Of a DNA stretch of 19,029 nt, positions 1-7,383 are shown piece by piece. This DNA is from Candidatus Eiseniibacteriota bacterium (GTDB lineage: Bacteria; Eisenbacteria; RBG-16-71-46; JAGVPR01). The DNA lies in the NCBI GenBank assembly GCA_020052115.1, contig JAGVPR010000232.1, forward strand, positions 1 to 19,029. The letters run 5' to 3'. The notes beneath the pieces were generated by a model. That model made no database searches and had not been told where the DNA came from. It saw nothing but the letters and a program-made list of their open reading frames with translations. How positions within the stretch are numbered: the stretch's first letter is position 1; each line of letters starts with the position of its first letter. Position numbers and translations under genes: made by a program.

Positions 1-82
1 AGTGAAAACTCCCTCCCCTGAAGAGGGTGGAAGGGATGTGTCACCCGGAAGAATCGCTTCTCACCCGCTGCATCCCGTGTAG
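1..82. other. Unassigned sequence left of the IstA fragment
   Basis: This stretch does not continue the istA reading frame, because an in-frame TAG lies at 80-82. It may be flanking DNA brought in by a deletion, or the relic of another element. On the minus strand a short open frame runs through it to a stop near 50, but it is too short to identify. No gene is called. Confidence 0.4.
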
Positions 83-877
83 TTGACTGCTCATTCCAAG
101 GCGAAGGTCGAGGTGGCGGTGCAGGTCGCCGAGCGCTGGATCCTTGCGCGGCTTCGGCACGAGACCTTCTTTTCCCTGGCCGCTCTGAATGCGCGGATCG
201 CCGAGTTGCTCATCGATCTCAACAACCGGCGGATGCGGCTCTACGGCGCCAGCCGCCGGGAGCTCTTCGAGCGCCTGGACCGGCCGGCCTTGAAGCCGCT
301 TCCCGCCACACCCTTCCTCTACGGCGAGTGGAAGAAGGTGCGCGTCAACATCGATTACCACGTCGAGTGTGATCACCACTACTACTCGGTCCATCACTCG
401 CACCGGCGCGAGCAGGTTGAAGCACGGCTGACGAGCACGACCGTGGAGATCTTCCTGCGTGGCCAGCGGATCGCCTCCCACCGGCGAAGCACCGAGCGCG
501 GCCGGCACACCACCCTCGCCGAGCACATGCCCAAGGCCCACCGCAGCCACTTGGAGTGGTCGCCGTCTCGGATCATCCGCTGGGCCTCGACCATCGGTCC
601 TGAGACCGAGCGACTCGTCGGCGCCATCCTCGCCGACCGTCCGCATCCGGAGCAGGGGTATCGCTCTTGTCTCGGGATCCTGCGCCTGGAGCGTCGCTAC
701 GGACGTGAGCGGCTCGAGGCCGCGTGCGCTCGGGCCGTGGCCGTGCGTGCGCGCTCCTACCGCCACGTGGACGCCATCCTCAAGCACGGACTCGACCGCG
801 TGGCGCTTGCGGCGACGCCTGAGACGAGTGTGCCGCTCCTTCACGGGAACCTCCGTGGACCGGAGTACTACCGATGA
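83..877 (+). pseudogene. istA: IS21 transposase IstA, C-terminal fragment
   Basis: The 264-residue frame matches the second half of IstA, which is normally about 500 residues. It begins at a TTG just after an in-frame TAG, and recognisable homology starts at the KAKVE segment near residue 6. That segment carries the glutamate expected to be the third DDE residue. The rest is the Mu-transposase-type C-terminal domain, with family-typical stretches such as ERWILARLRH and VNIDYHVE. The N-terminal helix-turn-helix and both catalytic aspartates are missing, so the product cannot be a working transposase. The stop lies 98 bp before the preferred istB start. The truncation is clear from the sequence; its cause is not. 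Confidence 0.88.
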
Positions 878-975
878 GGACATCCACTGTGAAATCGACG
901 CACCCAGGGGCCCGAGGACGAACGATCTCACCCCGGGCCAGTACCCAGCTACCCCCTTTGGGACGGGAGGACCTC

Positions 976-1716
976 ATGCTCGTCGAACCCACGATGGAGA
1001 AGCTCAAAGCTCTCAGGCTCGAGGTGATCGCTGGCGCCTGGGCCCAGCAACAACAAGACGCCGAGACGGCTCGGCTGTCCTTCGATGAGAGGCTCGGGCT
1101 TCTCGTCGATGCCGAGTGGCTCCATCGCGAGAACCGGCGTCTCGCCCGCTGCCTCAAAGAGGCCAAGCTCAAGATGAGCCAGGCCTGCGTGGAGGACATC
1201 GATTACGCCGCCCGCCGGGAACTCGATCGGGCCGTGATGCGCCAGCTCGCCACCTGCCGCTGGGTCCAGGAGCACCAGAACGTGATCCTCACGGGGGCCA
1301 CCGGCACCGGGAAGACCTTCATCGCGTGCGCCCTCGCGCAGCAGGCCTGCCGCAAGGGCTACCATGCCCTTTACCGCAGAGCCTCCCGGCTCTTTGACGA
1401 ACTCACCCTCGCCCGGGCCGACGGAACCTACGTGCGCCTACTCGGAAAGCTCGCCCGCAGCGACGTGCTCGTCCTCGACGACTGGGCGCTCACCCCCGTG
1501 CGCGACGCCGAACGTCAGGATCTCCTCGAGATCCTCGAGGACCGACACGGAAACCGATCCACGATCATCACGAGCCAGCTGCCGCCAGGGAAGTGGCACG
1601 AGTACCTGGCGGACCCCACCCTGGCCGACGCCATCTGCGATCGGGTGCTTCACAACGCCCACCGTCTCGTGCTAAAAGGACCTTCACGGAGAAAGGAAGC
1701 CAAGACCACGGACTGA
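976..1716 (+). CDS. istB: IS21 helper ATPase IstB
   Basis: IstB is an AAA+ ATPase that assists IstA in target capture during IS21 transposition. The 246-residue product has the usual length. The N-terminal helical region (about 1-100) begins with the typical MLVEPTMEKLKALRL pattern. Walker A GATGTGKT is at residues 107-114, and Walker B LVLDDW has its aspartates near residues 168-169. I chose ATG 976 because GGGAGG lies 5 bases upstream and family similarity begins there. An upstream in-frame ATG at 874 overlaps the istA stop but would add 34 residues that do not look like IstB. The gene appears intact, although its partner istA is broken, so it is probably inert here unless it acts with a full copy elsewhere. 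Confidence 0.93.
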   Translation: MLVEPTMEKLKALRLEVIAGAWAQQQQDAETARLSFDERLGLLVDAEWLHRENRRLARCLKEAKLKMSQACVEDIDYAARRELDRAVMRQLATCRWVQEHQNVILTGATGTGKTFIACALAQQACRKGYHALYRRASRLFDELTLARADGTYVRLLGKLARSDVLVLDDWALTPVRDAERQDLLEILEDRHGNRSTIITSQLPPGKWHEYLADPTLADAICDRVLHNAHRLVLKGPSRRKEAKTTD

Positions 1717-1741
1717 ACAGCGGCCAGCGTCGCTTCGCTCC

Positions 1742-1810
1742 GATCACGATGATCCGATCTCAGTGATCACGATGAAGCGATCTGGGTGATCACGATGGCC
1801 GGAATGCGCA
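1742..1810 (+). repeat. Three tandem 23-bp terminal repeats of IS21 right end
   Basis: Three units start at 1742, 1765 and 1788, each beginning GATCACGATG, with an exact 23-bp period. Units 1 and 2 agree at 19 of 23 positions. Unit 3 shares the first ten bases and then diverges to a terminus ending in GCGCA. Multiple terminal repeats that bind the transposase are known for the IS21 family, so these are best read as IstA binding sites at the right end. The spacing and similarity are seen directly; the binding role is inferred from the family. Confidence 0.8.
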
Positions 1811-2593
1811 ATTGAGGCGGCCGAGTCGGATGGACGGCTGCGGCCGGGCGGTTCGTTGGTCGAATACACGGGTGGAAGCACGGGCGTGTCGCTCGCCTTC
1901 GTCTGCGCCGCGAAGCGCATCCCGGTCCAGATCGTGACATCGGAGGCCTTCAGCAAGGAGAAACGGGACCACATGAAGGCGCTGGGGGCCCACCTCACGC
2001 TAGTCGCCAGCCCAACCGGCGGGACGACGAAGGCTCTGACTCTCGAGATGATCGAGACCGCGAGATGCCTCGCGTCCGCTCCCGGGAGTTACTGGACGGA
2101 TCAGTTGAACAATACTGATCAGCTTTCGAGCTACGAGCGGATGGGCGAGGAGATATGGGAGCAGTCCAACGGGCAGGTCAGCGCCTTCGTCCAGAGCGTG
2201 GGCACTGCCGGATCATTGCGGGGGATCTCTAAGCGCCTTCGGGCCCATAGCGACGCGGTGCACATCGTCGCGGTAGAGCCCGAGGAGTCGGCTGTGCTGT
2301 CGGGCGGGCAGAGCGGGTCTCACAAGATCGAAGGTACCGGCGCCGGCTTCATCGTCCCGTTGTGGAGTAACACACTCGCCAACGAGATCCAGACGATATC
2401 CACTCAGGAAGCGATGGCGACCGCCCGGCGCCTCGCCCGGCATGAAGGCATCTTCGCCGGCACATCCACAGGGGCAAATGTGGCGGTCGCGCTGCGGATC
2501 GCCGATCGTCTGGGACCCGGCCGAACGGTGATTACGGTGGCAGTGGATTCAGGGATGAAGTACTTGAGCACGGCGTTGTATTCCCACACATGA
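1811..2593 (+). pseudogene. PLP-dependent cysteine synthase family, 3' fragment
   Basis: The readable 260 codons match the C-terminal four-fifths of cysteine synthase/cystathionine beta-synthase-type enzymes (fold-type II PLP), which make cysteine from O-acetylserine or a related acceptor. Visible landmarks are the substrate-loop-like TGGSTG, the phosphate-binding segment SVGTAGS, and the conserved stretches YWTDQLNN, EPEESAVLSGG and GTSTGANV. Homology begins with IEAAE at the first base after the IS right end. The N-terminal part, with the SxKDR-type lysine that forms the Schiff base, is absent, so the remaining product cannot be catalytic. An internal TTG at 1856 could start a shorter peptide, but no ribosome binding site supports it. 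The missing 5' half is not in this window. Confidence 0.88.
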
Positions 2594-2661
2594 GAGCGGA
2601 GCGGCACGCTGACGGTGGCTTCCCCGGGTTCTTCGTGCCGAGCGAATGAAAGAGGGGCCGG

Positions 2662-3134
2662 ATGACGATTCTCGTCCTGTTCCTGGCGTACGCGATCTTG
2701 CCGTCCGCCGCGCTGGGCCACAGGCGATACCTCTATCCAAATCGCATTCTCTCGGAAGGAACCCGGCACATTCTGAGCGCCATGAGGACTTACGGAGTCT
2801 CGCGCCTCGTCTGCCGAGCATCCCCGGCATCGGAGACAGTGCCGGACGTATGGGTCTGTACTACACGCTGCTTGTTGTTCCGTTGATACTCCCCTTCTAC
2901 TTCTGGGACAAGACGCGGCAGGAGCGGTTGATCGCAAAGAGCGAGGTGGAGTGGACCATCGTGCGACCTGGAGCGCTGACCGATGGCCCCGCGCGCGGGT
3001 ATTCCCGTCACGGTCGTCATGTCGGCGGCTTTTTCCGGACGGTGCGCATCTCCCGCGCCGACGCGGCGGACTTCATGTTGAGCCAGCTGGTGTCCGACAC
3101 CTACGTCCGAGCGGCGCCGGGCTTATCCTGGTAG
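2662..3134 (+). pseudogene. Decayed NAD(P)-binding (atypical SDR/NmrA-like) protein
   Basis: Two frames together recall the conserved family of NAD(P)H-binding atypical SDR proteins. The first frame, from ATG 2662, gives a first beta strand (MTILVL), then jumps directly to ALGHRRY...ILSEGTRHIL and VSRLVC. The dinucleotide-binding glycine motif and about 50 residues appear deleted. Near 2820-2826 the frame must move by one base to continue GIGDSAGRMGLYYTL, FYFWDKTRQERLI, WTIVRPGALTDGP and RISRADAADFML, up to the TAG at 3134. Adding a single base to the CCCC run would restore Ser-Leu-Gly. An upstream AGAGGGG could have served as ribosome binding site. The deletion and the frameshift together argue for a true pseudogene rather than a sequencing error. 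Confidence 0.78.
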
Positions 3135-3190
3135 GTCAAACGACCCGGGCTCAGCGTCTCGAAGCTGCTCCTGGACAACTCGCCCCACGT

Positions 3191-3205
3191 GCAGCATCAT
3201 GCTGC
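3191..3205. promoter_or_regulatory. 15-bp palindrome in the gap before the DUF2007 gene
   Basis: GCAGCAT and ATGCTGC flank a single central base, a perfect 7+1+7 palindrome about 115 bp upstream of the next gene. It lies in the 185-bp gap (3135-3319), which otherwise shows nothing recognisable. It could be an operator or a small RNA hairpin; no T-run follows on either strand. Confidence 0.3.
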
Positions 3206-3319
3206 GCAGATAACTCCCAACCGCCTTCAGAGCGCTGATTCGGCCCCGCGGGTGGGCAAGACGAGGAGCACGCAGGGCGGCGAGCAGGCGCCTGCAGAGT
3301 CGCCCAGGGGAGACGGACC

Positions 3320-3646
3320 GTGAAAAAGGTGTTCGTCGCGCAGAACCCCATGGAGGCGCAATTCGTCAGAGGCCTTCTGGAATCGCATGGAATCGAGGCC
3401 AAGGTTCGAGGCGAAGCCCTTTGGGGCGCACGGGGCGGGGCTCCGCTGACCCCCGACACGCTGCCCACTGTCTGGGTGATTGATGACAGCCGTGTCGCTG
3501 AGGCACGGCAAGTCCTCCGGGACTACCGCGGCTCCAAGCCGAGCTCTGGGGCAGATCCCGGCAGCTGGAAGTGTGCGTCTTGCGGAGAGGAGTGCGAGCA
3601 CCAGTTCACCGAATGCTGGCGCTGCGGGGCGAGCCGAGGAGATTAG
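3320..3646 (+). CDS. DUF2007-type protein with C-terminal zinc ribbon
   Basis: The 108-residue product has a small alpha/beta N-terminal domain (residues 1-72) of the DUF2007 'putative signal transducing' type: strand VFVAQNP, helix MEAQFVRGLLESHGIEA, then VWVIDDSRVAEARQVL. A flexible Gly/Ser linker leads to a metal-binding tail at about 83-106. There, W83, C85-x2-C88 and C99-x2-C102 have RanBP2-like zinc-ribbon spacing, and an extra C92 sits where that motif usually has Asn. Start GTG 3320 is supported by AGGGGAGA about 6 bases upstream. DUF2007 has no firm biochemical role; a binding or adaptor function through the zinc ribbon is inference. A strong hairpin encloses the stop codon. Confidence 0.8.
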   Translation: MKKVFVAQNPMEAQFVRGLLESHGIEAKVRGEALWGARGGAPLTPDTLPTVWVIDDSRVAEARQVLRDYRGSKPSSGADPGSWKCASCGEECEHQFTECWRCGASRGD

Positions 3647-3655
3647 CTCGGCTCG
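3630..3655 (+). terminator. Hairpin around the DUF2007 stop codon
   Basis: CGAGCCGAG and CTCGGCTCG form a perfect 9-bp stem with an 8-base loop that contains the TAG stop. No T-run follows, so it is not a classic intrinsic terminator. It may still stabilise the 3' end or slow the polymerase. Confidence 0.45.
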
Positions 3656-3728
3656 AAGTCCTCCGGGGTCAAGGATCTCTGAGCAGAGGCACCGACGCGA
3701 CCTGTCGGGCTCGGGAAAGGAACCGATC

Positions 3729-3908
3729 ATGAGCGCTTTGAGGATGCAGTTTCTGACCATTGCGACCATCGTGTTCGTCGGCATACTCCTCACCGGTCTG
3801 AGCCGGGTGCACTGGTTCCTCTATGTGCCGGTGGCGGTCTTTCTTTTCGCCGGCCTTACGGGAATCTGTCCGGGACTCTTGCTGTGGAAGAAACTCGGGT
3901 TCAAGTAG
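3729..3908 (+). CDS. Small YgaP-like (DUF2892) membrane protein
   Basis: This is a 59-residue hydrophobic protein with two predicted membrane helices (about residues 8-24 and 30-47) and a basic C-terminal tail. The end, LTGICPGLLLWKKLGF, matches the characteristic finish of the YgaP-like transmembrane domain (DUF2892). In some proteins that domain follows a rhodanese domain; here it stands alone. ATG 3729 is chosen because AAAGGAA lies just upstream and no longer start gives a sensible N-terminus. The next gene starts 9 bases after its stop, so the two are probably co-transcribed. Its function is unknown. Confidence 0.72.
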   Translation: MSALRMQFLTIATIVFVGILLTGLSRVHWFLYVPVAVFLFAGLTGICPGLLLWKKLGFK

Positions 3909-3916
3909 GAAGACTT

Positions 3917-4297
3917 GTGACGACGCCTTGGCGCCGGCCGCGGATCATGGTCATCGCGGGCCTGGTGCTCATGCTGATCGGGGCTGTTGACCCGCTCGAG
4001 GGATCCCTCATCATCCTGCCGGGATGCGGCATGGTGGCTCTGGGCACGTTTCTCGGCAGGAGCCGGCGCCGGAAGCTGCTCCTGTGGGCATTCGTTCTGA
4101 CGGCGCTCGGCTTCGCGGCGCTTTGGGCGATGAGCGCGATCGGCGGAGTGGGAGGAGACTCGGGGCGCTCGAAGTGGTGGGCGCTCGTCCTTCTGCCCTA
4201 TCCCGCCGGCTGGGTCATGGGGATGGTCGGCGCCATTCTCGGATTGACTGAAGCCTCGAAAGGCCGCGCGGACGCAGAGCCACCGATGCCTCACTGA
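3917..4297 (+). CDS. Hypothetical four-helix membrane protein
   Basis: The 126-residue product has four hydrophobic segments, near residues 11-28, 32-47, 55-76 and 88-110, separated by a basic loop (GRSRRRK) and a Gly/Ser loop. I do not recognise a family. GTG 3917 is preferred because AGGA lies 6 bases upstream, just after the preceding stop. A GTG at 3884 would overlap the upstream gene by 25 bases and add charged residues. Positive charges at the N-terminus and in the loop between segments 2 and 3 suggest a cytoplasmic N-terminus. It probably forms an operon with the small DUF2892 gene. Function is unknown. Confidence 0.65.
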   Translation: MTTPWRRPRIMVIAGLVLMLIGAVDPLEGSLIILPGCGMVALGTFLGRSRRRKLLLWAFVLTALGFAALWAMSAIGGVGGDSGRSKWWALVLLPYPAGWVMGMVGAILGLTEASKGRADAEPPMPH

Positions 4298-4328
4298 AGC
4301 GTCGGCGCAGCGGGAGGGCAGGCGCTCT

Positions 4329-4853
4329 ATGAATCAGTTGCCTTGGACCGATCGGACGTTTCCGACGGACACCCCCTTGTCGCTCTTCCCCGGGTTTCTC
4401 GAGCGCCTCAGAGGCACTCCCGCCCGGCTCGAGGATCGAATCGCCACCCTCTCCGCCGACCTGATCACCCGGCGGCTCGACGAGAAATGGTCCATTCAGG
4501 AGAACGCCGGGCACCTTGTCGAGGTCGAATCCCTGTGGCTCGGCCGGCTCGATGACTTCGCCGCAGGCCTCCGGACACTCCGGCCGGCGGAGATGACGAA
4601 CAAGCGGACATCCCACGCCCAGTACAATTCGCGGCCCCTGCCGAGCATCCTCAGTGAGTTCCGCGCTCGCAGAGGTCTCTTTGTCTCCAGGCTCGAGAGC
4701 CTCGACTCTCCCGCCCGGGAACGAGTCGCTGAGCATCCGCGACTCAAGCAACCGATGCGCGTCGTGGACATGATGCTCTTCGCCTCCGAGCACGACGACT
4801 ATCATCTGGCGCGCGTCACGGAGATGCTCCGATGCCTCGAGACGGGCGCGTGA
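4329..4853 (+). CDS. DinB-fold metal-binding protein (first of three)
   Basis: The 174-residue protein has the length and helix pattern of the DinB/YfiT four-helix bundle. The three expected metal ligands are present: H62 in ENAGHLVEVE, and H155 with H159 in SEHDDYH. W54-S55-I56-Q57-E58 matches the usual W-x-x-x-E/D segment before the first ligand. Members include thiol-dependent S-transferases acting on small electrophiles and many uncharacterised proteins; the substrate here is unknown. GGGAGGG lies about 11 bases upstream of ATG 4329. Two further DinB-fold genes lie at 8877 and 9446, but this copy differs strongly from both, so recent duplication is unlikely. Confidence 0.85.
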   Translation: MNQLPWTDRTFPTDTPLSLFPGFLERLRGTPARLEDRIATLSADLITRRLDEKWSIQENAGHLVEVESLWLGRLDDFAAGLRTLRPAEMTNKRTSHAQYNSRPLPSILSEFRARRGLFVSRLESLDSPARERVAEHPRLKQPMRVVDMMLFASEHDDYHLARVTEMLRCLETGA

Positions 4854-5058
4854 GGTCGAGCGATGCACCACGAGCAAAGTGCTTCACCCGACACGCCGAT
4901 GGAGCCGCCGGCCGGCAAGGGAGCCTCGTACGAACAGGCAGACATCGGTGGGACCGGGGCGTCGGCGGGATCGCCCGTCGCACAGACCGAAACTCGTGCT
5001 CTTTCGTCACTCGCGCGCGAAGTGTGGATCACCCCTGACTCGGACTTCGGAGGGCTTC
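4854..5058. other. 205-bp gap without a recognised gene
   Basis: Open frames cross this gap on both strands but have no family resemblance or convincing start signals. I see no hairpin or clear promoter. It may hold the promoter of the following cysteine-motif gene. Confidence 0.4.
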
Positions 5059-5502
5059 ATGTCTCGGCAGACCGATCGAATCGCCCAGAGCTTCCAGGAC
5101 GGCTTCAACTGCTCTCAGATCGTACTGTCCACTCACGCGGCCCGGTTCGGCCTTGCGGAAGATGTCGCCCTCCGCATCGCATCCCCCTTCGGCGGCGGTG
5201 TCGCCCGCACAGGTCATTTATGCGGAGCCGTCACGGGGGCGCTCATGGCGCTCGGCCTCAAGTTTGGAACCACCCGCACGGGAGACAAGGAAGGCAAGGA
5301 ACGGCTGTACATCCTTGCGGGAGAGTTCATGGCGCGATTTCGCGAGCGGCATGGCTCGCTCTTCTGCCGCGAACTACTCGGCTGCGACCTCGGAACGCCG
5401 GAGGGCCGGCAGGAAGCGCACGACAAGCGCCTCGTGGAGGAGTTGTGCACGCGGCTCGTGGCCGACGCGACGGAGATCTCCGCGGAGATCATCGAGCGCT
5501 AG
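5059..5502 (+). CDS. C_GCAxxG_C_C family protein
   Basis: The 147-residue protein carries the cysteine signature that names this family. C18 sits in GFNCSQIV, C55 in LCGAVTGALMALG, and C103 and C109 in LFCRELLGCDL. The family is thought to be redox-active or to bind a metal or cofactor, but most members are uncharacterised, so no reaction is proposed. Start ATG 5059 is supported by GGAGGG 4 bases upstream and by similarity starting within the first ten residues. Longer in-frame starts exist but would run through the upstream gap without family similarity. The next gene begins 46 bp downstream on the same strand. Confidence 0.88.
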   Translation: MSRQTDRIAQSFQDGFNCSQIVLSTHAARFGLAEDVALRIASPFGGGVARTGHLCGAVTGALMALGLKFGTTRTGDKEGKERLYILAGEFMARFRERHGSLFCRELLGCDLGTPEGRQEAHDKRLVEELCTRLVADATEISAEIIER

Positions 5503-5548
5503 GTCGCCCGGGCGGAGCGGCTGCGGTTTCGAGGAGATTCCATCTACC

Positions 5549-6499
5549 ATGAGCGGTCCAGTGGCGGAGAGGTTCGAGTCGGTCTCCTTCGAGGCGCTCC
5601 TCCAGAGCCACGAGCTGAGCCTGAGACTCGCACAGGCAATCTGCGGGCGGCACCGTTTGTCCTCGGATTGCACGAGGATGACGGAGAGTTCCCAACTCGT
5701 GTTCTCATCCGCCGGACGCCACATCATCAAGGCGTTCTCACCGCAAGACGCAGACTTCCATCGCGGCGAGAGCGTCTTCCTGGACCGGCTGCATGGACGG
5801 CTGCCGGTTGCGACCCCTCGGCTCTTCGCCTCCGGATCGTGGGGGGGATTCCTGTACGTGGTCATGGAACAGCTCGACGGGATTCCGCTCGCAGAGGCCT
5901 GGCGCGATCTCCCGGATGCCGGCCGGCGGAGTCTCCTCGCCCAGCTCGGAGAGGCCGTGCGCGCGCTCCACGATCTCCCTGTGGAGTTGTTCGATGCCGC
6001 CCCTTTCCGCTGGCGGCCGCTCATCGAGCAGCAACGCCGGAGCGTCGCGGACAACCACCGGCGCTGGGGGCTCGACGAAGCGTGGATCGCACAGATCCCT
6101 CGTTACCTGAGCGAGTCCGGTCTCGACTCGACCGGCCCGCCCCGCCTGGCTCCGCTCCACACCGAACTGATGCCGCAGCACGTGTTCGTGCGCCGCTCAG
6201 GGGCACAGTGCACACTCTCCGGGCTGATTGACTTCGAGCCGTCAATGGTCGGGAGCGTCGAGTACGAGTTCTGCGCCGTGGGCCTCTTTCTCACGCCGGG
6301 GGACAAGGACCTCTTCCGGATCTTCCTCCGCTCGTATGGCTACAAGGACCCGGATCTCACAGAGGAACTCAGCCGCCGGATCATGGCGCTGATGTTGCTG
6401 CACCGTTACGGCAACCTGAACCGGTTCCTCAAGAATGTGCCGGCCCAGGAACGATGGACCGAACTGCGCCAGGCCGAACAGTTCTGGTACGGTCTCTGA
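5549..6499 (+). CDS. Kinase-like phosphotransferase (APH fold), variant catalytic loop
   Basis: The 316-residue product has the layout of the aminoglycoside/choline phosphotransferase family. In the N-lobe K61 (HIIKAF) is the likely ATP-binding lysine, and E74 lies in the following helix. The hinge is YVVMEQLDG (103-111). In the C-lobe, the Brenner motif HxDxxxxN appears as H204-T-E206...H211, so the catalytic Asp is Glu and the Asn is His. The metal-binding aspartate remains as D228 in LIDFEP. The rest is helical (LLHRYGNLNRFL). Start ATG 5549 follows GAGGAG at 5531-5536, a rather long spacing. The substrate is unknown and resistance should not be assumed. I recall related proteins with the same HTE-type loop, so this may be a true subfamily. 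Confidence 0.8.
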   Translation: MSGPVAERFESVSFEALLQSHELSLRLAQAICGRHRLSSDCTRMTESSQLVFSSAGRHIIKAFSPQDADFHRGESVFLDRLHGRLPVATPRLFASGSWGGFLYVVMEQLDGIPLAEAWRDLPDAGRRSLLAQLGEAVRALHDLPVELFDAAPFRWRPLIEQQRRSVADNHRRWGLDEAWIAQIPRYLSESGLDSTGPPRLAPLHTELMPQHVFVRRSGAQCTLSGLIDFEPSMVGSVEYEFCAVGLFLTPGDKDLFRIFLRSYGYKDPDLTEELSRRIMALMLLHRYGNLNRFLKNVPAQERWTELRQAEQFWYGL

Positions 6500-6545
6500 T
6501 GCTCGCCGCCGCCGGCATCCACGCGGAAGGGACGCCGATCCTCCG

Positions 6546-7310
6546 ATGCTGACCGGCCTCGACTATGCCCTCGTGGCGCTCGGCGCCCTGGCCGCCGGGT
6601 TCGTGAACGCCCTTGCCGGTGGGGGCACGCTCATCTCGTTCCCGGTGCTCGTCGCAGCCGGCGTTCCCGCAATCGCCGCCAATGTGACCAACACCGTCGC
6701 GCTCTCGCCCGGCTACTTCGGAGCCACGCTCGCCCAATCGAGGGACCTTCATGGGCAGCGAAACCGCATCCTCACGCTCCTCCCTGCGGCGGTCATCGGT
6801 GGCATCGCGGGCGGCTTGCTCCTGCTCCACACGGGCGAGCGCGCGTTCCGGACGCTGATCCCCTTCCTGATCCTGGCGGCATCGGGGCTCCTCGCCGTGC
6901 AAGGGCCGCTCCGCTCATGGCTGCATCGGCGCGCGGGAAGTGGGCGATCGAATCCCGTCCCGGAAACATGGGCCATGATCCCAGTATGCCTCGCGGCCGT
7001 CTACGGCGGGTACTTCGGCGCGGGTCTCAGCGTGATCGTGCTTGCGGTGCTGGCGCTGCTGTTGAACGATAGCCTGACGCGGCTCAACGCGCTAAAGCAG
7101 GCCATCGCGTTCAGCACAAACGTGGCCGCTGCTGTTTTTTTCGCCTTCTCCGGCCGGGTGGTGTGGTCCGCTGCGCTCGTGATGGCGGGCGGAGCGCTCC
7201 TCGGCGGCGCCCTCGGCGGCAGGCTCGCCGGCCGCATCGAGCCGAACGTCCTCCGATCCGTCGTCATCGTGATCGGGTTGATCGTCGGGATTCTGTACCT
7301 GGTTCGCTGA
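6546..7310 (+). CDS. TSUP (TauE/SafE) family membrane permease
   Basis: This is a 254-residue, strongly hydrophobic protein with seven or eight apparent membrane segments. It has the family-typical N-terminal motif AGFVNALAGGGTLISFPVL, followed by NVTNTVALSPGYFGA. The second half repeats the pattern with YGGYFGAGLSVIVLAVL and LNALKQAIAFSTNVAA. TSUP proteins move sulfite, organosulfonates or other anions across the cytoplasmic membrane; the substrate cannot be read from sequence. ATG 6546 is the best start, since similarity begins at once, though GGAAGGGA upstream sits about 13 bases away. It follows the phosphotransferase by 46 bp and precedes the tautomerase by 73 bp, so shared transcription is possible. 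Confidence 0.88.
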   Translation: MLTGLDYALVALGALAAGFVNALAGGGTLISFPVLVAAGVPAIAANVTNTVALSPGYFGATLAQSRDLHGQRNRILTLLPAAVIGGIAGGLLLLHTGERAFRTLIPFLILAASGLLAVQGPLRSWLHRRAGSGRSNPVPETWAMIPVCLAAVYGGYFGAGLSVIVLAVLALLLNDSLTRLNALKQAIAFSTNVAAAVFFAFSGRVVWSAALVMAGGALLGGALGGRLAGRIEPNVLRSVVIVIGLIVGILYLVR

Positions 7311-7383
7311 CCGGCGCCGACCTCTGGGCCGGCAGCCGCACGTGAGGGGCTCCACCGCGAGCCCAGACGAGGATCAAGACATC

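Larger units (their letters stand above)
90..1810 (+). mobile_element. IS21-family insertion sequence, left end lost
   Basis: The element consists of a 5'-truncated istA, a complete istB and a recognisable right terminus. The right boundary is placed at 1810, because the last repeat ends in CA, as expected for the TG...CA termini of this family. Cysteine synthase homology resumes at 1811. The left boundary is approximate: IstA-like protein similarity begins near 97, and sequence 1-90 does not look like IstA. The helix-turn-helix region and the first two catalytic aspartates of IstA are absent, so the copy should not transpose on its own. No left terminus is visible, so a target duplication cannot be tested. 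Confidence 0.85.

Noticed and set aside
41..931. 296-codon minus-strand frame opposite istA
   Set aside because: Codon-pattern shadow of a recognised transposase fragment; no protein family resemblance.
874..975. Upstream start for istB overlapping the istA stop
   Set aside because: The added 34 residues do not match IstB, and a better ribosome binding site precedes ATG 976.
5505..5514. CGCCCGGGCG palindrome between the cysteine-motif gene and the phosphotransferase
   Set aside because: A 10-bp GC palindrome is expected by chance in this composition, and no supporting context was seen.
4863..5552. 229-codon plus-strand frame over the cysteine-motif gene
   Set aside because: It overlaps the clear C_GCAxxG_C_C gene in another frame, and the sequence is Arg/Pro/His-rich shadow.
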